Of a stretch of DNA of 64,000 bases, positions 17,248-25,220 are shown in pieces. This stretch comes from Consotaella aegiceratis (GTDB lineage: Bacteria; Pseudomonadota; Alphaproteobacteria; Rhizobiales; Rhizobiaceae), in contig NZ_JAZHFT010000001.1 in assembly GCF_036541425.1 (NCBI RefSeq), positions 62,001 through 126,000 of the forward strand, in the 5' to 3' direction. The position numbers were made by a program, and so were the translations under genes. Each line of letters starts with the position of its first letter. Position 1 is the first letter of the stretch. The notes under the pieces were generated by a model, which did no database searches, was not told the origin of the DNA, and saw only the letters and a list, made by a program, of their open reading frames with translations.

Positions 17248-18273
17248 CTAGAGGGAGGCCAGCGCGTCCTTGAGCGGGCCGAGGTCGACCAGCTTGTCGA
17301 GCGGCGGCACGGTGCGGTCGGCGGCCTTGGCCGCGTCGGTCATGTCGCCTTCGATGATCGCGGGATCGAACATCAGCAGCGATTGGCCATCCTCCGGCTC
17401 GATCAGCGGAATCTGCAGCTCCATCTGCCGCTTCTGCTGATCGGGATCGAGACCGAGGTCGGCGCCGTATGTGTCGACGACGATCTGCGGCGCGTAGGCC
17501 GGATTGTCGATGGCGTATCGCCAGCCCTTCACCAGGGCGCGCAGATAGCCGACCACGGCGTCGCGATGCTCGTCGAGGAAGGAGCGCTTGGCGACGTAGA
17601 GTCCCTGCTTGACGTTATAGCCGAGGTCCTCGAACAGCGTGACATAGAAGTCCTCGCCCTGCTTGAGGCCCATTTGCTCCAGGGTGATCGGCTGGTTGGT
17701 GGCGAAGGCGAAGTAGGCGTCGCCGTCACCGGCCAGCAGCGGCTCGGGCGAAAAGCCGGTCGGCACGATTTCGTAGTCGAGCGGCAGGCCGGCCTTGCCG
17801 AGGACGGAATCGATGATGACACGGTCCGACGCGTTCTGCGCCAGGATCTTCATGCCCACCAGATCTTCCGGCTTCTGCACCGGCTTGGCGGCGAGCGAAA
17901 TCAGCGCCGAAGGGCTCTTCTGCCACTGGGCGCCGAGAATGACGAAGTCGTTGCCCTTGGCGGCGGCATCGAGGATCGGCAGCCAATTGGCGCCACTCAC
18001 CTGCGACCGGTCGGCGGCCAGCGACACCAGCGTGTCGGGCGCCTGCGGACCGCCGGTGATATAGTCGGCCTCGATGTTTTCCTCGGCGAAATAGCCCTGC
18101 TCGAGAGCCGTCCAGAAGCCACCATACTCGACATTGGAGATCCAGCCGAACGCCGTGGTGATCTTGGTCGTCTCCTGGGCGAAAACGGCTTTGGGCAGCA
18201 CCCCGGCCAACAACCCGGCCGCCCCTCCGGCAAGAACCGAGCGACGGCTGAGATGAACGATATTCCGCTTCAT
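17248..18273 (-). CDS. ABC substrate-binding protein, NMT1/THI5-like (second paralog, first gene of operon)
   Basis: 341 residues with a Tat-type signal (SRRSVLAGGAAGLLAGVLP) and cleavage near VFA-Q. The mature part begins QETTKITTAFGWISNVEYGG. Clearly paralogous to the following gene (shared PTGFSPEPLLAGDGDAY and NQPITLEQMGLKQG). It is the promoter-proximal gene and is separated from its paralog by 98 bp. Having two binding proteins for one permease pair suggests two related ligands. Expression is probably controlled by the RpiR protein through the palindromes at 18340-18385. Confidence 0.88.
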   Translation of the reverse strand: MKRNIVHLSRRSVLAGGAAGLLAGVLPKAVFAQETTKITTAFGWISNVEYGGFWTALEQGYFAEENIEADYITGGPQAPDTLVSLAADRSQVSGANWLPILDAAAKGNDFVILGAQWQKSPSALISLAAKPVQKPEDLVGMKILAQNASDRVIIDSVLGKAGLPLDYEIVPTGFSPEPLLAGDGDAYFAFATNQPITLEQMGLKQGEDFYVTLFEDLGYNVKQGLYVAKRSFLDEHRDAVVGYLRALVKGWRYAIDNPAYAPQIVVDTYGADLGLDPDQQKRQMELQIPLIEPEDGQSLLMFDPAIIEGDMTDAAKAADRTVPPLDKLVDLGPLKDALASL

Positions 18274-18339
18274 GAAGGATCCCCGAAAGAGCTGGACACA
18301 GACCGTCCTCCCGGCGGGCGAGCCGCTTGATGCGGCATC

Positions 18340-18356
18340 TGTAATTTTCTGTTACA
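18340..18356. promoter_or_regulatory. Palindromic operator 1 (RpiR-type)
   Basis: TGTAATTTTCTGTTACA has 5-bp perfect arms around a 7-bp centre. It matches the general TGTAAT...TTACA layout known for RpiR-family sites such as that of HexR. It lies in the 133-bp divergent region between the binding-protein operon and the RpiR gene. Confidence 0.6.
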
Positions 18357-18371
18357 GCTACGCTATCAGAC

Positions 18372-18385
18372 GTAATTCCAATTAC
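18372..18385. promoter_or_regulatory. Palindromic operator 2 (RpiR-type)
   Basis: GTAATTCCAATTAC is a perfect 6+6 inverted repeat with a 2-bp centre, about 30 bp (close to three helical turns) from operator 1 centre to centre. It sits 22 bp before the RpiR gene start, which fits autoregulation plus control of the divergent operon. Confidence 0.6.
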
Positions 18386-18406
18386 AAGCTACTTTTGAGG
18401 CGTTTT

Positions 18407-19321
18407 ATGCGTCTGCACAAAATTGCGGCAAACGACTATCTCCCCGCCGACTCGGTGGTCGCCGAACGGATCGCGGCTATCTACCCGGACCTCTCCGAAG
18501 CGCTTCGTCGATTTGCCGATTTCGTCCTGAACGAGCCGATGCAGGTCGCGCAGATGAGTATCAACGAGACGGTCAGCGCTTCGGGTGTTTCCGTGGCGAC
18601 GGCCAACCGCTTCGCCCGCAAGCTCAGTTTCGAGGGCTATGCCCAGTTCCGCGCCGAGGTGATCCAAAGTTTCGAGTCGGTGTTTGCGCCGGTGGAACGC
18701 CTGAGAACCAAGCTCTCGGAGGGCTCGTCCACCCATCAAGTCGTGACCGCCTCGATGGACGAGGACCTGGAAAACCTGCGTGACACCATGCGCAATCTCG
18801 ATGCCGCGCGCTGCGAACAGGCCTGCAGCATGATCGCCCAGGCCGAGCGCATGTTCATCGTCGCCTTCGATTCCGGCGCGGCGCTGGCGACCATCTTCGC
18901 CCACCATCTGCGTCTTGCCGGCCGATCCGCGGCGATCGTCGACAATGGCGGCGGCGCGTTGACGGCGGCGCGCCATCTGGCGACGTTCGGCAAAAGCGAT
19001 CTGGTCGTCGCCATCGCCTTTCCCCGCTACATCCGCGAGACCGTGGAATTGACGCGGGCTGCCGTCAAGCATGCCATTCCGGTGCTGTCGATCACCGATA
19101 CCCAGGCCTCGCCTCTGGCGAGCCTCGGCACGCTGACCCTCTACGTCCACGCCCGGCGCAGCTTCAGCTCAACCTCCAACACGGCAATCCTGGCGCTGTT
19201 GGAAGCGCTGGCGGCCGGGGTCGCATCCCAGACGGACGGCGCGGCCGAAACCGCCGAGCGGTTCGCCGACTTCGCCTATCCCTGGCTGATCTCGCCGGGC
19301 CGGGGACCCGGTCGAAGCTGA
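18407..19321 (+). CDS. RpiR-family transcriptional regulator
   Basis: 304 residues. An N-terminal HTH_6 domain (about residues 20-95, SINETVSASGVSVATANRFARKL) is followed by a SIS phosphosugar-binding domain (about 130-260, ...FIVAFDSGAALATIFAHHLR, SDLVVAIAFPRYIRET). It is divergent from the ten-gene catabolic operon and almost certainly its regulator. The ATG at 18407 is chosen because the upstream in-frame extension runs through the operator region. A sugar-phosphate effector is usual for the family and would fit a sugar released from a nucleoside-like compound. Confidence 0.9.
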   Translation: MRLHKIAANDYLPADSVVAERIAAIYPDLSEALRRFADFVLNEPMQVAQMSINETVSASGVSVATANRFARKLSFEGYAQFRAEVIQSFESVFAPVERLRTKLSEGSSTHQVVTASMDEDLENLRDTMRNLDAARCEQACSMIAQAERMFIVAFDSGAALATIFAHHLRLAGRSAAIVDNGGGALTAARHLATFGKSDLVVAIAFPRYIRETVELTRAAVKHAIPVLSITDTQASPLASLGTLTLYVHARRSFSSTSNTAILALLEALAAGVASQTDGAAETAERFADFAYPWLISPGRGPGRS

Positions 19322-19354
19322 CCGCCATCACACGGCCGGTATGCGCCTTCCCGG

Positions 19355-20305
19355 TCAGCCGATCATCGCCTCGAAGAATAGGGACTGGAAACGCCCGGCA
19401 TCGACATCCATGGCAATGCCGGCATTGGGCACCGTCGTGCCGGTCTTGCGCCGATCGGGGATGACCTGGCCGCGGGTCAATTCACCGGCGCACTCGATAT
19501 CGACCTGCATCGGCTCGATGGTGACGAGCGTCGGGTCCTCGGCCACCGCCACGGCCAGCGGATCGTGCAGCGCGCAATAGTCGATCTCGGGATACTGGGC
19601 CTGATAGGCTGCGAGATAGAAGCGGGCGGCCTGCATGGCGATCCGCACCGCCGCGTCGCCGCGCTCGGAGAGCTCGCCGATCATCGCCGATGTCAGCTTG
19701 GTGCGCATCGTCACGTCCATGCCCACCAGAGTGATCGGCGCACCCGATTGCAGCACGATCCGCGCCGCTTCCGGATCGTTGAAGAAATTGGCATCGGCGA
19801 CGGGGCTCGCAATCCCTGGCACGCCGGGATGCCACAGCGTGCCGCCCATCAGCACCATGCCCTTGAGCTTTTCGGCAATGTCCGGCGCCTTCATCAACGC
19901 CTGGGCGACGTTGGTCATCGGTCCGACCGGCACGAGGATCAGCTCACCCGGATTGGCACGCACCCGTTCGATGATGAGATCCGGCCCCCAGATGTCGCGC
20001 GCCTCGGTGGCGGGCAGCGGCAGATCGACGTCACCCAGGCCGTTCGAGCCGTGAATGCGGCTGCCGCGCTTGGTGAAGGGCCGCGTCAGGGCGCGCTTGC
20101 AGCCGGCGGCCACCGGGACGTCGGTGCGGCCCGCCGCTTCCAGAAGCTGCAGGGTGTTGCGGGTGGCCGACGCGACGTCGATATTGCCGTAGGTGGTGGT
20201 GATCGCCTCCAGCTCGATCCCCGGACGCTTCAGCGCCAGGAGGATCGCCATGGCATCGTCGATCCCGGTGTCGACGTCGAGAAGTGTCCTGCACTGTCCA
20301 GCCAC
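19355..20305 (-). CDS. Nucleoside hydrolase (IUNH family)
   Basis: 316 residues from a GTG start. The N-terminal DVDTGIDDAMAILLAL is the calcium-binding Asp cluster of inosine-uridine nucleoside hydrolases, which split ribonucleosides to base and ribose. Also visible are VPVGPMTNVAQAL, LMGGTLWHPG and the late HDPLAVAVA active-site His-Asp. The 3' end lies 33 bp from the convergent RpiR gene. Close to the deoxyribosyltransferase-like and amidohydrolase genes, it adds to a nucleoside-use theme. Another hydrolase of the same family lies at 39990-40937. Confidence 0.9.
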   Translation of the reverse strand: MAGQCRTLLDVDTGIDDAMAILLALKRPGIELEAITTTYGNIDVASATRNTLQLLEAAGRTDVPVAAGCKRALTRPFTKRGSRIHGSNGLGDVDLPLPATEARDIWGPDLIIERVRANPGELILVPVGPMTNVAQALMKAPDIAEKLKGMVLMGGTLWHPGVPGIASPVADANFFNDPEAARIVLQSGAPITLVGMDVTMRTKLTSAMIGELSERGDAAVRIAMQAARFYLAAYQAQYPEIDYCALHDPLAVAVAEDPTLVTIEPMQVDIECAGELTRGQVIPDRRKTGTTVPNAGIAMDVDAGRFQSLFFEAMIG

Positions 20306-20430
20306 AACCCTGTCCTTTCGTCCGGTTCCCGACGAGATGGCGTTATGCCCGCCTTAGCGTTGCCGAACGCGCCGACTGCCTACCATTTCACCGCGCCGCA
20401 GATATAGGCACATTCCCTCGGCCGCAATCC

Positions 20431-21189
20431 TCAGGACAGTAGCCCGGCAATGCCGCGCAGGCCGGTGACGAGCGCCATCACGGCCAGCACCGCCAGCGCG
20501 ATCCGGCGATAAAGGTCCTGGCTCGCCCGGGCGAACAGCCAGGCGCCCAGCGCCGTTCCTCCCACCATGATCGGCAAGCCGACCAAGGCCAGAAGCACTG
20601 CAGGCCCGTCGATGAGCCGGGCGTAGGCCTGCCCCGGCAAAGCGATGATCGCGGTGAAGAAAAAGAATGCCAGCAGGGAGGCCCGCGTCATGGCCGGTGC
20701 TGCCGGGGCGGACAGGTAGTAGGCGATCACCGGCGGGCCGGGCATGGCCGCTGCGCCAGAAAATACGCCGGCAAAGAAACCGGCGGGGATCGCCAGTTTC
20801 GGCCCGCCGATGGCGGCGAGCACAGGCTTCCGCGCCAGGACCAGCAGCGCCACGCCGACAATGCCCGCGATCAGCACGCGCATCACGGACGCGTCGAACC
20901 GAGCCAGCGCATAGAGCCCCAAAGGGGTGCCGAACAGGGCACCCAAGGCGAGCCAGCGGAGCGAGGGGCGATGCATCACGGCGCGCATCCGCACCAAATC
21001 GTAGACGCCGACGATCGCCTGCATCAGCGTCACGGCGACCACCGCCTGGGTCGGAGACCACAGGAGGCTCAGCAGGGGAACGGCGGCCAGCGCAAAGCCG
21101 AAGCCGGTGAAGCCGCGCAGCACCGCCGCCACGAGCACCGCAAAGCACGCAACGCCGAAGCCGGCGGGAGACAGCAGCGAAATCGCCAT
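20431..21189 (-). CDS. TauE/SafE-family membrane protein (sulfite exporter-like)
   Basis: 252 residues, about eight hydrophobic segments. The family signature GFTGFGFALAAVPLLSLL lies after the first helix, with a second half FFAGVFSGAAAMPGPPVIAYYL. The ATG at 21189 is used because the longer in-frame extension is highly charged and unlike the family. Members export sulfite or other organosulfur or anionic compounds; the substrate here is unknown. It follows the nucleoside hydrolase gene's upstream region on the same strand but is not tightly coupled to it. Confidence 0.85.
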   Translation of the reverse strand: MAISLLSPAGFGVACFAVLVAAVLRGFTGFGFALAAVPLLSLLWSPTQAVVAVTLMQAIVGVYDLVRMRAVMHRPSLRWLALGALFGTPLGLYALARFDASVMRVLIAGIVGVALLVLARKPVLAAIGGPKLAIPAGFFAGVFSGAAAMPGPPVIAYYLSAPAAPAMTRASLLAFFFFTAIIALPGQAYARLIDGPAVLLALVGLPIMVGGTALGAWLFARASQDLYRRIALAVLAVMALVTGLRGIAGLLS

Positions 21190-21614
21190 CGTCAGCGGGC
21201 CTCGTAAGCGCCGAGGGATTTCGGGACGGGGGCTGCTGCCATAAGGACCATTGTCTCCGGGGAGGCGCCGATCGGAGGGCGAAAGCCGGCAGCCGCAAGA
21301 GGGATGTGCGCCGGCAAGGCCCGGCGCAGGGCTCATCCGACTTCGCCCACGCGGGCGAAATCTCGATGTCGGATGAAAGCGCAGGCGGATCGGTCGGCGA
21401 TGCGAAGGCCTCTTTCCTTGGCATGCCCGGCCAACGCTGTCCAGCACTCCACAGCAGGCAGGCGACGGCGTTGCCAGACGAAATCGCTCGCGCCGGATAA
21501 AACCTTGCTAAAAAACTCAAGTTTACAGTAGGAGGGTTGCAGCGAGGCGAGCAGCGCATGGACGGTCGCCCGACGACCATCTTGCCTCGCCGGCATCGAA
21601 ACGAAAGGGTTCGC

Positions 21615-22694
21615 ATGACTCGTCTGGTCGCCACAGCCACCGTTTCCGTCGCCGATCCCGATCCGGTGATCGCCGCCGTCTGCGACCATCTGGCCGAGCA
21701 CGATGCCAAGATCGCCCGGGACGGCGCGGCGCATATCGTCGACTTGCCATTCGGCACGGGCACCCTGCGCGCCACCCCAGGCCGGATCGAACTGGGAGCC
21801 GAGGCGGCCGACATCACGGGTCTCTATCACATGCGCATGGCGCTTGCCGGCCATGTGAAGTACTTCGCAAAACAGGCCACCCCCGAGGTTGTCTGGACGG
21901 GCGACGGCAGCGATCTGGTCACGCCGCCCAATTACCGGGTCGCACGGGTCCGCGACGTCAGGGACATTACGCCGCATATGCGTCGGATCACCTTTGTCGG
22001 TGCCGATCTCGACCGCTTCGCAACCAACGACAGCCTGCATCTCGGCCTGGCCATTCCGCCCGAAGGCGGCGACCTGATCCCGCCGACCGTCGGCCGAGAC
22101 GGCCTGTTGACCTGGGGCGAGGCCGACGGCGCTCCCGATATCCGCCGCTACACCACGCGTCGCTGCGATCCGGTTGCGGGCGAACTCGACATCGATTTCG
22201 TTCTGCATGAGGACGCGGGCCCCGGCGCGGCCTTCGCGGCGCGGGCCAAGTCGGGAGACCGGGTCGGCTTGGCCGGCCCGATGGGCGGCGCGATCCGCGA
22301 CGACCGCGATTGGTATCTAATCGGCGGCGACGAGACGGCGCTGCCGGCCATCGCACGCAGCCTGGAGACCTTTCCGGCGTCCAAGCGCGGCCTGGCCCTG
22401 ATCGAGATTGCCGGACCGGACGAGGCGCAGGCGATCGACAACCGCACCAGCATCGAAATCCGCTGGCTCTACCGAAATGGCGCCGGGCCGGGAGCCAGGC
22501 TAGCCGATGCCGTGCGAGAGACGGCCCTGCCGGACGACGGCACGCCCTTCTTCATCTGGACCGCCTGCGAGTTTGCCGCCTTCAAGGTGATCCGGAACCA
22601 TTTGCGCAAGGAGCGCGGCCTGACGCGCGATCAGCATCTCGCCGTTGCCTATTGGCGGAGAGAACCCGCCGCCCGCGAAGGTGACGGCCGCTGA
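21615..22694 (+). CDS. Siderophore-interacting protein with N-terminal DUF2218 domain
   Basis: 359 residues. Residues 1-90 are a DUF2218 domain (ADITGLYHMRMALAGHVKYF). Residues about 105-355 are a ViuB/YqjH-type FAD-dependent ferric-siderophore reductase: RRITFVGADLDRF, FAD motif RRYTTRRCD, and the SIP C-terminal domain GGDETALPAIARSLE ending HLAVAYWRRE. It releases iron from ferric siderophores in the cytoplasm. ATG 21615 is preceded by GAAAGGG. The iron-uptake genes lie 20 kb away. Confidence 0.9.
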   Translation: MTRLVATATVSVADPDPVIAAVCDHLAEHDAKIARDGAAHIVDLPFGTGTLRATPGRIELGAEAADITGLYHMRMALAGHVKYFAKQATPEVVWTGDGSDLVTPPNYRVARVRDVRDITPHMRRITFVGADLDRFATNDSLHLGLAIPPEGGDLIPPTVGRDGLLTWGEADGAPDIRRYTTRRCDPVAGELDIDFVLHEDAGPGAAFAARAKSGDRVGLAGPMGGAIRDDRDWYLIGGDETALPAIARSLETFPASKRGLALIEIAGPDEAQAIDNRTSIEIRWLYRNGAGPGARLADAVRETALPDDGTPFFIWTACEFAAFKVIRNHLRKERGLTRDQHLAVAYWRREPAAREGDGR

Positions 22695-22803
22695 TTGTCG
22701 GCGGCATTCGTCGATCCGTTCGATCGGCAAGTGTCGCTCCGGCGGCCGCAGCCGTCGAAGCAACGATGCTGCCGGGCGCCGCGTGATGGCCCCCGGAAGG
22801 GTG

Positions 22804-23925
22804 TCAGACCAGTTCGGCCAGGGTAGCCGGATCGAACGCCTTCAGTCCGGCATGGTCGTTGGCCTTGACCTTGGCCACCCATTGCGGATCGCTGATCAGG
22901 GCGCGGCCGACAGCGATCAGATCGAATTCGTCGCGATCCATGCGCTCAATCAGCCGGCCCAGTCCTGCCGTCGGCGAGGCTTCGCCGGCGAAGGCGCCCA
23001 TGAAGTCGCTCGACAGGCCGACCGAGCCGACGCTGATCGTCGCCGCGCCCGTCAACTTCTTGGCCCAGCCTGCGAAGTTGAGGCCGTTCTCGCCGTCGAT
23101 CTCGGGAAACTCCGGCACCCAGAAGCGGCGCTGCGAGCAGTGGAAAATGTCGACGCCGGCATCGGCCAGCGGCTGCAGCCAATCCGCCATCGCATCCGGC
23201 GTCTCAGCCAGCCGCACGGCGAAGTCCTGCTGTTTCCACTGGCTGAGGCGCAGGATGATGGGAAACTCCGGCCCCACCGCCTCGCGAATCGCGGCCACCA
23301 CCTCGCCGGCGAAGCGCGAGCGCTCCTTGAGCGTGGCGCCGCCGTAGCGATCGGTGCGCTGGTTGGTGCCCGACCAGAAGAACTGGTCGATCAGATAGCC
23401 GTGGGCGCCATGGATCTCCACGACGTCGAAGCCGAGGCGCTTGGCATCGGCCGCCGCCCGCGCAAAGGTGGCGACCGTATCGGCGATCGCTGCCTCGCTC
23501 ATCGCCTCGCCGCGCGGCGTGTCGGGTGCGAGCAGGCCCGAGGGGCTCTCCACCGGCGCCTCCGGCACCCAGTCGGTGAAGGGATTGACCGTCGAACCGG
23601 TGTGCCAGAGCTGCGGCCCCATGCGCCCGCCCGCCCGATGCACGGCGTCGACGACGCCCAGCCAGCCGGCAAGCGCGGCCTCGCCATGGAAAAACGGGAT
23701 ACCGGGATCGTTGCGCGATGCCGGGCGGTCGACGACCGTCCCCTCCGAGAGGATCAGGCCGACGTCGCCCTCGGCGCGGCGACGGTAATAGGCGGCGTTG
23801 GCTTCGCCCGGCACGCCGTTCGGCGCGAAGGAACGCGTCATCGGCGCCATGACGATCCGGTTCTTCAGCTCCAGGGACTTGAGGCGAAAGGGACGGAACA
23901 AACTATCGGTTTGGGAGGACGACAT
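22804..23925 (-). CDS. NADH:flavin oxidoreductase (Old Yellow Enzyme family)
   Basis: 373 residues, TIM-barrel FMN enzyme. LKNRIVMAPMTRSFA near the N-terminus binds FMN. FDVVEIHGAHGYLIDQFF and TNQRTDRYGG are the classical OYE motifs, and DLIAVGRALISDPQW is the phosphate-binding end. These enzymes reduce activated C=C bonds of quinones, enones and nitro compounds with NAD(P)H. It is divergent from an HxlR regulator across a 105-bp region with a strong palindrome, the usual arrangement for electrophile or quinone-induced OYEs. Confidence 0.9.
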   Translation of the reverse strand: MSSSQTDSLFRPFRLKSLELKNRIVMAPMTRSFAPNGVPGEANAAYYRRRAEGDVGLILSEGTVVDRPASRNDPGIPFFHGEAALAGWLGVVDAVHRAGGRMGPQLWHTGSTVNPFTDWVPEAPVESPSGLLAPDTPRGEAMSEAAIADTVATFARAAADAKRLGFDVVEIHGAHGYLIDQFFWSGTNQRTDRYGGATLKERSRFAGEVVAAIREAVGPEFPIILRLSQWKQQDFAVRLAETPDAMADWLQPLADAGVDIFHCSQRRFWVPEFPEIDGENGLNFAGWAKKLTGAATISVGSVGLSSDFMGAFAGEASPTAGLGRLIERMDRDEFDLIAVGRALISDPQWVAKVKANDHAGLKAFDPATLAELV

Positions 23926-23959
23926 GAAGGAAAAGGGCTCCGTTGCTGAAACGGTCCTT

Positions 23960-23980
23960 TAGGTATACATCGTAGACCTA
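23960..23980. promoter_or_regulatory. Palindromic operator between OYE and HxlR genes
   Basis: TAGGTATAC-ATC-GTAGACCTA: 9-bp arms matching at 8 of 9 positions around a 3-bp centre. A partial copy, TAGGTAT, occurs at 24007-24013. It lies 35 bp before the OYE start and 50 bp before the HxlR start, so one regulator could control both. Confidence 0.6.
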
Positions 23981-24030
23981 GCGTCAATGACGCACCTGAA
24001 AGCGCCTAGGTATCTCCAAGGAAACCGCCC

Positions 24031-24396
24031 ATGCCGACCTGCGAACACTTCGCGGTGGACTGCCCGAGCCGCCTGCTGCTCGACCAGATTGCCGACAAAT
24101 GGTCGATGATGGTGCTCACCGTGCTCGATGACGGGCCGCAGCGCTTCAACGCCATCAAGCGGTGTCTGGAAGGCGTTTCGCAAAAGGCCCTGACGCAATG
24201 CCTGCGCCGGCTCGAACGCAACGGGCTGATCGCCCGCCATGTGCTGCCGGTCTCGCCGATCGGCGTGGAATACGAACTCACGCCGCTCGGCCGCACGCTT
24301 CTGCCGCCGTTCAGGGCTCTCTATGGCTGGACCCTCGCCAATATGGACGAAGTCGAGAAAGCCCGCCAAGCCTTCGACACACGGCAGGCGGCCTGA
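24031..24396 (+). CDS. HxlR-family transcriptional regulator
   Basis: 121 residues, a single winged helix domain with the HxlR signature: CPSRLLLDQIADKWSMMVL, RFNAIKRCLEGVSQKALTQCLRRLERNGLI and YELTPLGRTLLP. Cys5 and Cys12 near the N-terminus (CEHFAVDC) are where many HxlR proteins sense quinones or electrophiles. Divergent from the Old Yellow Enzyme gene, its likely target. It ends against the convergent nrdG, with no gap. Confidence 0.9.
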   Translation: MPTCEHFAVDCPSRLLLDQIADKWSMMVLTVLDDGPQRFNAIKRCLEGVSQKALTQCLRRLERNGLIARHVLPVSPIGVEYELTPLGRTLLPPFRALYGWTLANMDEVEKARQAFDTRQAA

Positions 24397-25017
24397 TCAG
24401 GCCGCCACCAGGCTCGGATCCGCACAGCCCGCCGCGCGAAACTGCTGCAGCGTATGCTTGTGCAAACCGAGCTCCGCGAGATCGGCGCGCAGTCGCTCGA
24501 TGTCCGCCTCGCTCAGCAGGCGCGGATGCACCGTGGTGCGCAATTGGAAGGCGACGCTGCTTTCGACGAGATGACGCAAGCTTTGCCGGGCTTTCTCTCC
24601 TCCGCCCGGCGCACCGGTGATCCGATCGTAATCGGCAAAAGGCGCCTTGATGTCGAACCCGACCCAGTCGACCAGCGGAAGCACCTCCCGCAGCCGTGCC
24701 GGATAGGCACCGCCGGTGTGAAGGCCGATCTTGAAGCCCATATCGCGAACCGTATGCATAGCCTCGGGCAAGCCCTTCTGCAGGGTCGGCTCGCCGCCGG
24801 AAAACACCACGCCGTCGAGCAGATTCCGCCGGCTTCGCAGGAAGGCGCCAATATCCGGCCATGCCAGTTCCCTATCCCCGCGGGCGGCCAGAAGATGAGG
24901 ATTGTGACAATAGGGGCAGCGCCAGGGACAACCCTGGCAGAAGATCGTCGCCACGAGCTGGCCGGGCCAGTCGCAGGTGGAAAGGGGGGCGAGCCCCCCG
25001 ACCCTGAGCTCAGTCAT
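24397..25017 (-). CDS. nrdG: Anaerobic ribonucleotide reductase activating enzyme (radical SAM)
   Basis: 206 residues. The radical-SAM cluster motif is CQGCPWRCPYC (CxxxCxxC) near residue 28, followed by VVFSGGEPTLQ for SAM binding. It generates the glycyl radical of class III ribonucleotide reductase under anaerobic conditions. It overlaps the small glycyl-radical protein gene by 8 bp, so the activase and its direct substrate domain are translated together. Confidence 0.92.
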   Translation of the reverse strand: MTELRVGGLAPLSTCDWPGQLVATIFCQGCPWRCPYCHNPHLLAARGDRELAWPDIGAFLRSRRNLLDGVVFSGGEPTLQKGLPEAMHTVRDMGFKIGLHTGGAYPARLREVLPLVDWVGFDIKAPFADYDRITGAPGGGEKARQSLRHLVESSVAFQLRTTVHPRLLSEADIERLRADLAELGLHKHTLQQFRAAGCADPSLVAA

Positions 25018-25198
25018 CGGCTCGTGCCGGCTCCCGGAACGAAACGCGTTCGGCGAACTCGCCCTTCTTGCCGCGATTGAAGGAGCCGACGGGACGGTGA
25101 TAGCCCATGACGCGTGTCCAGATCTCGCAGGGCTGGCGCTCCTCCGGCGCCAGTTCGAGGGCTTCGGCGGGTTCGGCGGTCAGGCTCATATCGTTCAT
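25010..25198 (-). CDS. nrdD: Detached C-terminal glycyl-radical domain of class III ribonucleotide reductase
   Basis: 62 residues starting MNDMSLTAEP. The stretch CEIWTRVMGYHRPVGSF followed by NRGKKGEFAERVSF corresponds to the extreme C-terminus of ordinary NrdD proteins. It contains the radical glycine (Gly32 in RVMGY, codon 25103-25105). The neighbouring large subunit stops just before this element. The small gene has its own strong ribosome site (AAAGGAG, seven bases before the ATG), which argues for a genuine separate protein rather than an error. It must dock onto the large subunit to work, in the way the spare radical domain GrcA/YfiD docks on pyruvate formate-lyase. Confidence 0.82.
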   Translation of the reverse strand: MNDMSLTAEPAEALELAPEERQPCEIWTRVMGYHRPVGSFNRGKKGEFAERVSFREPARADD

Positions 25199-25220
25199 GA
25201 TGGTCTCCTTTGGATCGGGG

